NCBI GenBank assembly: GCA_900088475.1
Contig: FLMG01000818.1
Span: 10,558 to 42,366, forward strand
Length of the DNA stretch: 31,809 bases
Direction: 5' to 3'
Origin: Hyphochytrium catenoides
Lineage: Eukaryota; Sar; Hyphochytriomycetes; Hyphochytriales; Hyphochytriaceae
Shown in pieces: positions 20,234-29,775 of the stretch. Position 1 is the first letter of the stretch. Every line of letters starts with the position of its first letter. Both the position numbers and the translations under genes were made by a program. The notes beneath the pieces are model-generated. The model searched no databases, had not been told where the DNA came from, and saw only the letters and a program-made list of their open reading frames with translations.

Positions 20234-22549
20234 CTCTTCCTTCTCTATTATCGAGTCGATGGTGGGACTCCAGGCCTTTGTCTCTGTCTCTCTTTTCTGA
20301 GGCAGTTCATTCACTCACTCTTCTTCTACTCTTTTGCCTTTTCAAGAAGTCATCTCGGCCCTTTAGCTGTTCTTTCTCAGTCCGCAACCTTCGTTCGCTG
20401 GAGCTCCTCTTTCAAGATTGCTCTCTCCCTCTCTCTGTCCCCCTCTTTCTCTATAAAGACACTCTTCGTTCTCTCTCCCTCTATCCTCTAGCTCCTCTTC
20501 TCTCTCTCCTGTCATGGGTGCCTCACATTCCTTAGCTTGGTGCGAGCTGCATTAGAGGCATCTCGCGCTCCAGGAGATCCTCGTGGCATCTGCTGCACTC
20601 CCTCTCCCTCTCCTCTCTCTCTTGAACTTCTTTCTCCTCGGACGGCACTCTCGGTCTCTCTCCTCACTTTCTTTTATGGCGTACTTCTCCTCGTGTTAGG
20701 GATTCTGTCCTCTTCCCAAACCATCTCTCTCTCATCTGTTCCTCTTCCTTCTCTCTCTCTCACTGCGTCCTCTTCTATCCTTCCTGCTCTCTTTCTTTTC
20801 TTCCCTCTCTTTGTCTTGGCGATGAGACTCTTGGGCTTTCTGCTGTGGCTTTGCTGTAGAATTTTATGGCTAAAGCTGTATATCGGCAGTATCGGACGGT
20901 TCATCGCTGGTCACCGCTAACATTATCTAGGGTATCGCGCTTATTGAGTCTTTTCAGGGCTGGCAACTGCTCCGCCTGGGCCTGGGGACTAGACATGGGC
21001 CACGGCGGTGATGGGATGCCTCGTGGATATCTTCGCAGCTCTGGGAACGGTAGGACCGCTAGGATTGGAGCTTAAGATTGTCAGAAGTCAAAATGTGAAG
21101 CCCTGAACACGCCACATCAAAAAGCCAACTTTCTTACTTTTGCGGACGTGGATTTTGAAGCTTTCTCTCTAGAGAAGTGAAGATTTACTGCGTTTCTTGG
21201 AGGTTCGAAGACTCAAACCGACGGACTATAAGGTTAAGATTTGGGGTCCCTCGGAAGGAGGGTTTGAAGAGGAGAAAATTGCTGAGGAAGAGGAGCAACG
21301 AGAACGAAAAGAGTTCTTCGGTGACTATTGTGGAGATATCTCTTTTCTTTTCCCACCCTCTGTCTCTTCTTCTCCAGGTGGCTTTTCTTCTCCTTATATG
21401 GCAAGGCTCCAGACGTGATGCGTGATAATAAAATGGAGGAGGAAGGTGCATCAGAGGCTCCTGCTCTCTCTCTCTTCTACTCTCAAAAGCTATGGCCGTT
21501 TCTCTGTGGTTCCTTCTTCTTCCTCTTCTTCTTCCGACCCGGTCTCTTCCTCTGCAGACACGCCTCTACCTTCTTCATTACCATCTTCCCGAGTGGGGGG
21601 CTCTCTCTCAATCCGACTCTGTCTTCTACCTCCTCTCGTTCTTTTCTCTATAATGCCAAGAGCGAAAGAGTCTTAACTCTTCGAAGCTCGGTAGAAAGTA
21701 ACTGGCAAATATGAGGCGTGACCGAGAAGGCTGATCGTCTTTAAGGCGAGCTGTTGGGCGGCTCTTCTCTCTCCGCTTCTTCATCCTCTTCTCGTTTACA
21801 GACGGAAGAGGAGTGGAGGAGGAGAGACAACGACGGCGCTGAGAAGCAGAATAGAGAACAGAGAGTAGAGGCTTTCTCTCTTCTCATGGTTCCCTGGGGC
21901 CTTAGAAGCACTAGAGAATGGCTGGGAGGAGACGATCCGCTGTACAATTTCTCTCTAGCTCTTCGTCGGGAGCAGGCAGGGTCAAGCCGAAGAAGACACA
22001 CTGGAAGATGGAAAGAAGACAGGGGGTAAAGAGGAACCAGAAGACGGGAGAGAGAAAATAAGAGAGACAGAAGCGCCTTCTTCTCTTCTTCTTCTTCTCA
22101 ATGGGCCCTCACAAGGCTATCGTGTGGTGCAATGCTCTCTGAGTCTTACCATTGAGAGAACAAAGCGAGAAGAGACGAGAGAAATTGGAAAAAATGGCGC
22201 ACGCGCGAGAGAGAAAGAGAGAAGAGCTAGAGAGAATGCTGGGATACGCGCTACTTCTTGCCTCAAATCTCAAGTTCCTTCGGCTAACATAGAAGACAAT
22301 CTCTTGGTAGGGACGAGAGAAGAGACTTCTTGGCTTCTCAATGAGAAGATTCTTTTTCTCCTCCTGGGAAAGAGAGGCAGCAAGAAAGACGAGCCTTCTG
22401 CCCTTCTTCCCTATTCTTTCAAGGATCAACTGAAGGCGTCGTGGCTCGTCAGCGACGCCAGCGCTATTGTGTCTCTCTTCTCCTCTCTCGTCATCAGAGG
22501 CAGGATTGTGGTCATTTCCAAGTTCTCCGGCACCTCCAAAATTCCTCAC

Positions 22550-22633
22550 AAGACCTGCAGAAAGCTTCATAAAATCTGCAGAAAGATTCACAAAATCTGC
22601 AAATAGCTTCAGAAATTCAGCAGGAAGCTCCGG
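22550..22633. repeat. 21-bp degenerate tandem repeat, four copies
   Basis: Four consecutive 21-base units beginning aagacctgcag, aaaatctgcag, aaaatctgcaa and aaattcagcag. The period is a multiple of three. On the minus strand the units read as seven-residue repeats with conserved Leu and Ala (FLKLFAD, FVNLSAD, FMKLSAG); on the + strand another frame also stays open. Whether this is coding is unresolved. Confidence 0.7.
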
Positions 22634-24035
22634 AATCGGCGGTCCAAAGCGCTTGTTAAGAACAGACTCACCGGATATCAGCAGCGACTGTCTGGAGGGA
22701 GAACAGAAAGAGGAAGAAGACTTTAGTCTCTCTCTCGTTCTCTCTCCCTATCTCTGGCTTATTTCTGGGGCTATTGCGATGGCTCTAGGAACAGTGAGCG
22801 CCTTCAGATTAACAGGAGGAAAGGTGATCAGGGATCTTTGGGGCCGCTCTCACCCTCTCTGGGTGATCCTTTGTCGGCAGTACACGGTCATGGCCCTTCT
22901 CTCTTCTCTCGTGGAGGCTTTGCAGGAGAAGGGGGAGAGGGCGAGATTGAGGACAGAGAGAGAGCGTTAAGAAAGAGAGAAGGAGACGAAGAAAGAAGAA
23001 AGAAGGGAAAGAAAAGGGAGAAGGGGGAAGAGAGAGAGAGAAGAGACAGAAGAGGAGGAAGAAGAAGAACCAGAAGAGGAAACAAAGCTGCCACAGACCC
23101 CTTCTCGGCCTTCTCCTTTTCCCAGCACGGCCGCCAACTCTCTTCCCATCTCTTCCTCGTTACTCTTTCCCGCACACTTCATCTTCCTCTCTCTTTCTCC
23201 CATTAGCGGAGAGAAAGACAGGAGAAAAAGAGGAAGAAGAGAGAAAGGAGGACGAGAGAATGGAGGACGAGAGAAAGGAGGAAGAGCACCAAAAGGGAGA
23301 TATTCAAGAGAGAGAGAGAGAAAGGGTTCGTCCTCCAGCTCCTCCATATTTCCCTTTCCAAGAGAGAGAAGAAAGAAAAGGAGAGAGGAAGAAAACATTG
23401 AAGAGGAGAGAGAGAAGAAAGCTTCCTGAAGAGCTAGTGCTGGCCTTTGAAGAAGAAGCAACGACAGAGTTTCTCTCTCAAGAAAGACAAAGAAGGAAGA
23501 GGGAAGAGAGACGAAGAAGGAGAGAAGGGGTCGGGGCCGGACGAAGAGAGAAGAAAGACTCTCTTTCTGCTCCTCCTCTACCGTCTCCCTCCTCCGCAGC
23601 AGCCTCCCGTGTAGGCTTTGTCTGGCGCCTCAAAAGAGAAGGAGGAGAGGCTCTTCCCTACGAGTTCTTCTTCTCCCGCCACGCAAATGAGCTGACTGCT
23701 TATCCTCAGCGGCGGGCGAGGGAGCAGGAAGAAGAAAGAAGAAGAAGAAGAAGAGGCTGGAGAGAAGAGAGAGAAAGAGAAGAAGAGATTTGAGAGAAAG
23801 AGAACGAAGAAGAGAAGAGACAGGATGGCGGTTTCTATAGGAAGGTTGAACCAAACGGAGCTCCGTTCATGGTAAGGCACGAACGGAGCGAGAGAGACAG
23901 AGAGAAAAACAGACAGAGAGAACGGAAACGGCAGACAAGGACAGAAGACAGGGAGAGAGAGAGATCAGAGACGGGAAAGACAGGGGAAGAGGAGGAAGAT
24001 AGAAGATAGAGAGAGTGAGAGTGAGAGACAGAGAA

Positions 24036-24050
24036 AAAAGAAAGAAAGAA

Positions 24051-24097
<47 letters not shown>
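24036..24097 (+). repeat. (GA)n microsatellite
   Basis: GA and AAAG runs, the pure GA part spanning about 24067-24097, closing a purine-rich block that starts near 22960. Confidence 0.95.
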
Positions 24098-24100
<3 letters not shown>

Positions 24101-26105
24101 TGGAAAGGGACGTCAAGAAGAGGGAATGGTGATGAGCCATGGCTGCTGTATGGTCCCGCTAATAAACACATAGACGGAAGTAGAAGGACTTAATCCCAAG
24201 AGCACTTGAGCGCCTCTCTCCCTCTGTGTCTGTCTCTCTCTCGCGCGCGCTCTTCTGACTTCTGTCTCTTTCTCCTTTTCTCCCAGCCCCAGCGTCTCTC
24301 TCTCTCTCTTTTTGGCACCAGTTCCGTCGATCGATTTATCAGCTCGTTTCTCCCCGTTGTCTAGCCCTCTGCGCTCTTTTTCCACTCTCTTCCCCTCCTC
24401 TTTGCTCACTGCGTCTTGTCGTCCGTCTCCCTGTCAGTCTCTCTTTCTCTCTGTGACTCTCCGTCTATCTCTCTCTCTGTCACAGGCAACTAAAACCTTA
24501 TTAGCTAGCTGATCACACTCTATTAGCCATCAACAAACAGACTGTAAAAGAAAGATACTGGGTCCACAGTCCGGGCAAGAAAAAGCTTCGTTTGACGGCA
24601 GCGCTGGCTTTTGCACTGTTATTAGGAGGAGATGAGCCTTCATCGCTGCTGCTAATTACTCATCCAAGCTACTAGCATACAGTGGGGGTTGGGGCGGGAC
24701 GGAGGAGAGGGAAGGGGTTTACAGGTGAACTCCGTGGGAAGAAACCTGCCATATCTCTACTGGATGAGGACCCGTCAGGTGCGTGTGTGAGAGACGGGCC
24801 CCTTCTTCTTCTCTTTGAGTGTGCCCTCAGGAGGAGGACGACGGGTAGCCCTGATGATGATGTAGAAGCAAGAGTCAACGACGGCGGGTGGGCTCTCCGG
24901 AAGGATGCTCCTCTCTTTTCTCTTTTTCTCTTTGCCATGTTCTTCATAGGGTAACTTCTTCACAGTCCCTGTTTGTATTTTTCTATCATCTCTGTATTCT
25001 CAGTTAAAGAGAAAGTTGACCCTCTCGCAAGGCACACTCTTTCCTTATCTCTTATAGATCCATACGACCGCGCGCGTCACTCTCACGAAGTCTTCCTCTT
25101 CGTGGTGCTTGTCTTCTGAACTGAGTGCCTGGATGGCCAGCCAAGACAAGGACGACTCACCTTCTTACACTATTATTAAAAAGGGGAACGCTTGTGGCAT
25201 GACACTCTCTTCTCCCTTAACATTCTTAGAGAGCAGTGGCATGTCTAGACCTCATCCACTGACTTTTGCAGCAGCGGCGCGATCAGCTTCTTCCTCAACA
25301 TATTGCAAAAGGGCCCAAGAAGCTCCTTTTGGGTCCCAACGGATTCGAGGAGGGAGAGGAACGAAAGAACAAGAAGGAAGAGGAAGCAAGAGGTAAGAAG
25401 AACGAACTGTCCAGAACAACAAAAGATACAAGGAAAGGAAAAAAAGAACAAAGAGTGGGAAACGACAGAAAGGATCCCAGATTTCAGAAGAACTCCAGCT
25501 CTCTCTTCTCTTCCCTTCTCTCATGATCAGCAGGAGAAAAGATAGAAGCAGCAGCACAGCCGCCATCGTCACCACCAGAAGAGAAGAAAGGTCGATAAGT
25601 AGTGCGGAGAAGCCGCCGTACACTTCCCCCTCTTCTCATATGCAATCTCTCGTCTTGAAAGAGTAGTGATGGGCATCAACATGCGGGAAAGGATAGAGAA
25701 GCTGAAGTCATAGCAAGACAGTAGAGGAGTCCTCCAGCAAGGCCTTTTCGTTGCTAAGCATAAAGGAGGAAAAACGGGAGCTCAGGAAGCTTCACAAGCC
25801 CTTCATCAAGAAACCCATCTTCCTTATATGATCAATATAATGCTCAAGCGTTGCTCACTCCTTTCTCAGTATCACAGTACTGTTCAGGTTACTCGTGCCT
25901 GTCACTGATAGTCCTAACGATCAAGCAGCAGCTTCTTAGGGCCTAGGCTTTGTTTAATCTGTTAAAACCACCCTGTGTGGCGTTGTTGCTTTTTTCCCTG
26001 TGCTTTGGCCCACTTTGCAACTCTTCTCTCGCATTGACGACATTGACAGCATAGAAGAGGTACAGGGAGCGAGAAGAATAAAAATATAATAAGGAGAGAC
26101 GAAGG

Positions 26106-26151
26106 GAGAGAGAGAGAGAGAGAGACGGAGAGAGAGAGACAGAGAGAGAAG

Positions 26152-26187
<36 letters not shown>

Positions 26188-26188
26188 G
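26106..26188 (+). repeat. (GA)n microsatellite
   Basis: Two long GA runs separated by a GACGGAGA/ACAGAG segment, about 650 bases downstream of the 3' end of the small cysteine-rich gene. Confidence 0.95.
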
Positions 26189-26852
26189 AATAGTCAGAAG
26201 AGGGGGAGGAGGACAGCAAAAGGATTGTAGTAGTGAGGCAGCAAGGTTAAAAGATCCCTCTCTCTATGAAGACACAAGCTCAAGCAGGGGCTAAGGTGTC
26301 TCTTAATGGTGTCCTTTCGGCCCCGCTTCTTCCTTCTTCTTCAGTGGATACGGAGAGTCGAAAAGTGGAGTGTACACAAGCAGCTCCTCCTCTTGCTTCT
26401 TCTTGACACGCTCTCTCTCTCTCTCTCTTAGGCTTTCTCCTTCGGATTAATGCTTTTCATCTCCTCCTGTTTATTATGATCTCTCTATGGGGGCCTTCAC
26501 GTAGAAAGAACATCTACGTCGCATATACCTCTCTCAATATCATGATATTCTTCTATGTAATCGTCGGATTATATAGCAGAGAGATACTAATACAGACGAC
26601 TGAGCTGTGACTCACAACAAATTGAGTTGCTCTCCCCTCTATGAGATGATAGTGGACATAAAGACCGACCTTTCTTCCAAATTATCTCATCGGCGAGTTA
26701 GCAAACACCAAAGCGCCAAAGAGGTCATAAAGGCCGACGTTAATCATCCATGCCCGGCATCATGGTGAAGAGCCATTTATCCTGTCATCCCTTGTCAATT
26801 GTCTTTGCCTCATCAGGGTAACCGTTGTTCACTTCTATTATCCTACGCTCAT

Positions 26853-27383
26853 TTAACAAAAGTAGCATCTTATTGATCTGCAACCCTTTTTCACGGCATC
26901 TCTAATTATAACAGCATTCCGAAGTGATGCTTGGGAGTCTAGCGTGGCTCTCTGGCACCTATTTCCCGTTCGACCGCAAACTGTTGAGGCTTTGCAGGTG
27001 GCATCCGTAGCATAATACTTTCTGCTGGTAACTCGATGGCAAAAGTCATTGCTGCATGCTTCGGTACGATATTGGAGTTGACGAAGCTTTGGATTGTGCA
27101 CCTCTTCACCGATCCCCTCGTTCTCGTTGTCGCCTAGCCCATAGCCTTCAACTTCCTGTTGGCCCTGCTCCTCTTCCTCCTCAGCCATCACAATGTTGGA
27201 CAGGGACCTCCCACTAAAAGCGGCTTCAACGCGTTGTCCGGCTTCCGCGTAGATGGGACCAGCGCTAGGACTGCCATCGTCACTTACAGTCGCAGGGACC
27301 ACTACTATTGACTCGCCAAAAGCGAATTGAATGGAGTGGGATGCGAGGAATAAAAGGAATGCTGTGGCTACTGAGATCATCAT
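26853..27383 (-). CDS. small secreted basic eight-cysteine protein with acidic propeptide
   Basis: I do not recognise the family. The ATG at 27383 (or the adjacent one at 27380) opens 176 residues with a clear signal peptide: hydrophobic core ATAFLLFLASHSIQFAFG, likely cut near residue 23. Residues from about 67 to 93 are strongly acidic (a run of five Glu, then many more Glu, Asp and Gly). The C-terminal part from about residue 97 is strongly basic and carries eight cysteines spaced C-x4-C-x14-C-x5-C-x6-C-x24-C-x4-C-x2-C, the last being the final residue. An acidic pro-region before a basic disulfide-rich mature part is the layout of many processed antimicrobial or signalling peptides; that role is inference. 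The cysteine spacing differs from that of the two proteins at 12.1-15.9 kb, so it is not the same family. No intron is needed. Confidence 0.68.
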   Translation of the reverse strand: MMISVATAFLLFLASHSIQFAFGESIVVVPATVSDDGSPSAGPIYAEAGQRVEAAFSGRSLSNIVMAEEEEEQGQQEVEGYGLGDNENEGIGEEVHNPKLRQLQYRTEACSNDFCHRVTSRKYYATDATCKASTVCGRTGNRCQRATLDSQASLRNAVIIRDAVKKGCRSIRCYFC

Positions 27384-27616
27384 GTTGAACTGCTGGGTCG
27401 CGCCTTCCTGAAGGTCGTCTGGGTGGGCAGTGGCAACCAGTTATCGTCGTGTCGCCTTGGCGAGATCAGCGTAGGACTAGTCTCTGGATGCTTACAAAGA
27501 GTAGCTTCCTCCTGTTATTCTTTGCACTGGTCGGTAAGATGAATAATGAGAATAATGAGTAGGCGGAGGAAGCGAAGGGAAGCAAACCTTGAGGAGGGCA
27601 AATTTCTTCACAATTG

Positions 27617-27642
27617 TACAGCCCTGGCAAAAGTTTTGAGGG
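27617..27642 (+). mobile_element. Tc1/mariner-like terminal repeat fragment
   Basis: The sequence TACAGCCCTGGCAAAAG followed by TTTTGAGGG begins with the TA target dinucleotide and resembles the CAGTGCCTGGCAAAA-type ends of Tc1-like transposons. A similar sequence in the same orientation lies 392 bases downstream. No transposase is present, so this is at most a remnant. Confidence 0.4.
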
Positions 27643-28008
27643 TGGTATTGACTCTTGAAAAGGCAAGCTTGCTCAAGATGAAGAAGCCTTTTATTAGGGA
27701 TGATTCCTCTCCCTTACCTCTCGCTCTCCACCCTGAATGTCCGGAAGAGTGATAAGAACCACCGACCCTCTTATGCACAGAACAGTACTGCTTTTCTCCC
27801 CAGGACTGGACGAGAAGAGCCCGAGAAGGCTTGGCCCTAACCAATTTGATGAATGCGTTGATGCGCAGGCGGGTGTTAATGAGGAGGGAGTACGTGCGTG
27901 GCTGGTGGAGGTGAGTTGCGCTGGGTTTTTGCCTGCTTGTCAAATATCTGGTGGAGCTGAGAGTAGTTCTCTACCTCCTCTACGGGTTTGGTACAGTAGA
28001 ACTACTTC

Positions 28009-28033
28009 TACAGTGCCTGGCAAAAATTGTTGA
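28009..28033 (+). mobile_element. Tc1/mariner-like terminal repeat fragment
   Basis: TACAGTGCCTGGCAAAA followed by ATTGTTGA fits the known Tc1-type terminal repeat even better than the upstream fragment. The two fragments are in direct, not inverted, orientation, so they do not bound one intact element. Confidence 0.4.
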
Positions 28034-28397
28034 AATCGGGCAAATCTGGGATCCTGAGAATGGACCAGCCAACCCAATCTCTGAGACATTGAGGAGTGCC
28101 AGTCTTATATTATGGTAACAAGATGCAACGTAGAGTTGTCAGCGTATCATGTCCTAATAATAATCACATATCGAAAGCGACATTAAGCATCATGTAGTGC
28201 AGCCGTAGAACAGTAGAAGGAAGACGGCGGCGATAGAGCCGTCATTTCTTCTCCATTCTAGACCCAAACCTTATCCCATTGTCCATCTCTTCCCACGACA
28301 CTTGCTCTTCAGCCACAAAATAATAAGGGGAGAGAACCTCCTGGTCCTCCAGTGGTGCTGCTACAGATGGCCACCAAAATTTGCAGGTCTTTGTCCA

Positions 28398-28581
28398 CCG
28401 TCGTTTCTTCTCCATTCTAGACACACACTTTTATACCCGTGTCCGTCTCTTCTCTTCCCAGGCAGGAGATGTTGTCTGAAAAGGATATGAAGTTGTCTGG
28501 GCAGAAGAAGAGTTCCTGAGTTGTGGGAAAAGACGGACAAGGAGATAAAAGTGTGTGTCTAGAATGGAGAAGAAACGACGG
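28398..28581. repeat. perfect 37-bp inverted repeat with 110-bp spacer
   Basis: Bases 28398-28434 and 28545-28581 are exact reverse complements over 37 bases; both contain the unit core tctagaatggagaag (or its complement). This is a second, inner inverted pair near the left end of the element. Confidence 0.9.
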
Positions 28582-28681
28582 CGGACAAAAGCGACATTCT
28601 GCAAGCACTCCCAAATCGGATGGACGAAAATCGGACGGATGAACTTTTGAGAATTTTAAAAATGGAGCCTGCAACGGCCAC

Positions 28682-28689
28682 TGACGTCA
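28682..28689. promoter_or_regulatory. TGACGTCA palindrome (CRE-like site)
   Basis: An exact 8-base CRE/ATF-type palindrome in the interior of the inverted-repeat element. A match of this length can occur by chance; its proximity to other palindromes is the only reason to note it. Confidence 0.3.
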
Positions 28690-28702
28690 TTTCGCGTCAC
28701 AC

Positions 28703-28797
28703 CCATTTCATCCGATTTTCATCCGATTTCTCGTTCGTCCGGAAATTTGCTAGTTCCGGATGAAATGGTGGGTATCCGTCCGATTTGCATACCCACC
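28703..28797. repeat. cluster of nested perfect inverted repeats
   Basis: Three perfect pairs: ccatttcatccg (28703-28714) with cggatgaaatgg (28757-28768); tccggaa (28738-28744) with ttccgga (28754-28760), nested in the first; and ggtgggtat (28767-28775) with atacccacc (28789-28797). The motif atccgattt or gtccgattt occurs repeatedly within and between them. Confidence 0.85.
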
Positions 28798-28838
28798 CCG
28801 ACTGAGAAAGGCAAATCGGATGAACCTAAAGGAGAGGC

Positions 28839-28869
28839 TTTGGCGCGAAAATCGTCGTTTCGCGCCAAA
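28839..28869. promoter_or_regulatory. perfect palindrome made of two E2F-type sites
   Basis: tttggcgcgaaa (28839-28850) and tttcgcgccaaa (28858-28869) are exact reverse complements over 12 bases with a 7-base spacer. Each arm contains TTTCGCGCC or its complement, matching the known E2F/DP consensus TTTSSCGC. It is not near the start of any gene I can support; it lies inside the inverted-repeat element. Confidence 0.6.
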
Positions 28870-29387
28870 ATATCGAGAATATTGCTTCTTTTATTCTGCT
28901 TTAATTGGTTACCTATTCCGTATATCGGCAAAATGCGTAAGAATCAAAAATTCTCTGAAGAAAAATGTGGTTACCATCAGAAATGTTGGCTCGCCAACAT
29001 ATTGTTCTAAAGTCTAATACATTTGGCTATATACCTGCTACCGATTTAGAACAAATAGAAACCTCATACATAATAGCTCACGCAAAAATGTTTGCCCGCC
29101 ATCGTACTTTATGCTGTCATCAACAAAATATTTGACCCAGAGCGAGTCTGCTGACAACAAGCAGCTAGGCCCTTACATAACAATGTCTGCTCTGCAAAGT
29201 TCACGAATCCTCGAGCAAAGGGATGCGAGAAGTGCGTTAACACTACCATCTTCTCATCAGTTCCATCATCACTGAAACGTTTCCTTAGTTAGCTTTCGCT
29301 TTTTTCACGCTATTTTCCAGAAATGTTTCATCAGGTTGATCACGTCCATCCGGAGGAAAAGTGGCGGCTTGCAGAACACTTTTTGCG

Positions 29388-29428
29388 CTCAAATCGGACG
29401 AAGTGGTCGGTCTCAAATCGGACGAAGT
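29388..29428 (+). repeat. 17-bp direct repeat
   Basis: ctcaaatcggacgaagt occurs at 29388-29404 and exactly again at 29412-29428, followed by further cgtccgtcc and ccgatt motifs to 29466. The core aaatcgga is the same motif as in the left half of the element, in both orientations. Confidence 0.9.
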
Positions 29429-29775
29429 ATCCAGAGGTTTCGTCCGTCCGATTCTCGTCCGTCCAGAATTTTGAGGCTTGCAGAAAGTCGCTAAAGACCT
29501 GCAAATCTTGGTGACCATCTGTAGCAGCACCACTGGAGGACCAGGAGGTTTTCTCCCTTTATTATTTTGTGGCTGAAGAACAAGTGTAGTGAGAAGAGAT
29601 GGACAATAATAGCGACATTCTGCAAGCACTAATATTTTTCATAAAAACTGCGTCTTCTGAGCAGGTGGATTAGAGTGAGACAGGGTACTCCCTCCCACCA
29701 TCATTTGCACTTTGTTAAATTCAAGACCTTTTCCTCCGTGCTGTTCTACTCAAAAGTTGAAGAAGAATAGTCGTG

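Larger units (their letters stand above)
15867..26852. other. gene-poor region dominated by polypurine/polypyrimidine blocks
   Basis: About 11 kb in which I find no reading frame with a recognisable domain, a clean signal peptide, or paralogy to another part of the window. Strand asymmetry alternates in blocks: + strand CT-rich at 17330-17500, 19800-20830 and 24220-24480; + strand GA-rich at 17760-17990, 22960-24110 and 26070-26210. Open frames of 100-180 codons exist (for example at 22109-22970 and 23260-23793), but several overlap in different frames and on both strands over the same bases, as expected where stop codons are depleted. Intron-split genes with short exons or noncoding transcripts could be hidden here. 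Confidence 0.55.
27384..28277. other. intergenic region with mobile-element fragments
   Basis: Upstream region of the small cysteine-rich gene. It contains two short Tc1/mariner-like terminal fragments (27617 and 28009) and, from about 28230, part of a repeat unit that recurs to 30149. Open frames between the two terminal fragments show no transposase motif. Confidence 0.5.
28278..29608. mobile_element. non-autonomous inverted-repeat element (foldback/MITE-like)
   Basis: The left arm at 28278-28392 is the reverse complement of the right arm at 29493-29608, about 115 bases with only scattered differences (over 90 percent by eye). The arms enclose 1.1 kb without a convincing gene but with many palindromes and repeated CGATTT-type motifs. 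The arms belong to the same ~160-bp unit family as the tandem array at 29776-30149, so terminal inverted repeats appear to be built of minisatellite-like units. Ends and target-site duplication are not clear because unit sequence continues outside both arms. Interpretation as a mobile element is inference; a local inversion of part of a tandem array is the alternative. Confidence 0.6.

Noticed and set aside
20537-20920. A 127-codon frame that looks like a multi-pass membrane protein.
   Set aside because: It starts at a non-ATG codon and its hydrophobicity is the Leu/Ser/Phe translation of CT-rich DNA; no family motif is visible.
22967-23880. Frames of 164 and 177 codons on opposite strands.
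   Set aside because: Same purine-block artefact; the + strand product is Arg/Glu-rich and the minus strand product Ser/Leu/Phe-rich over the same bases.
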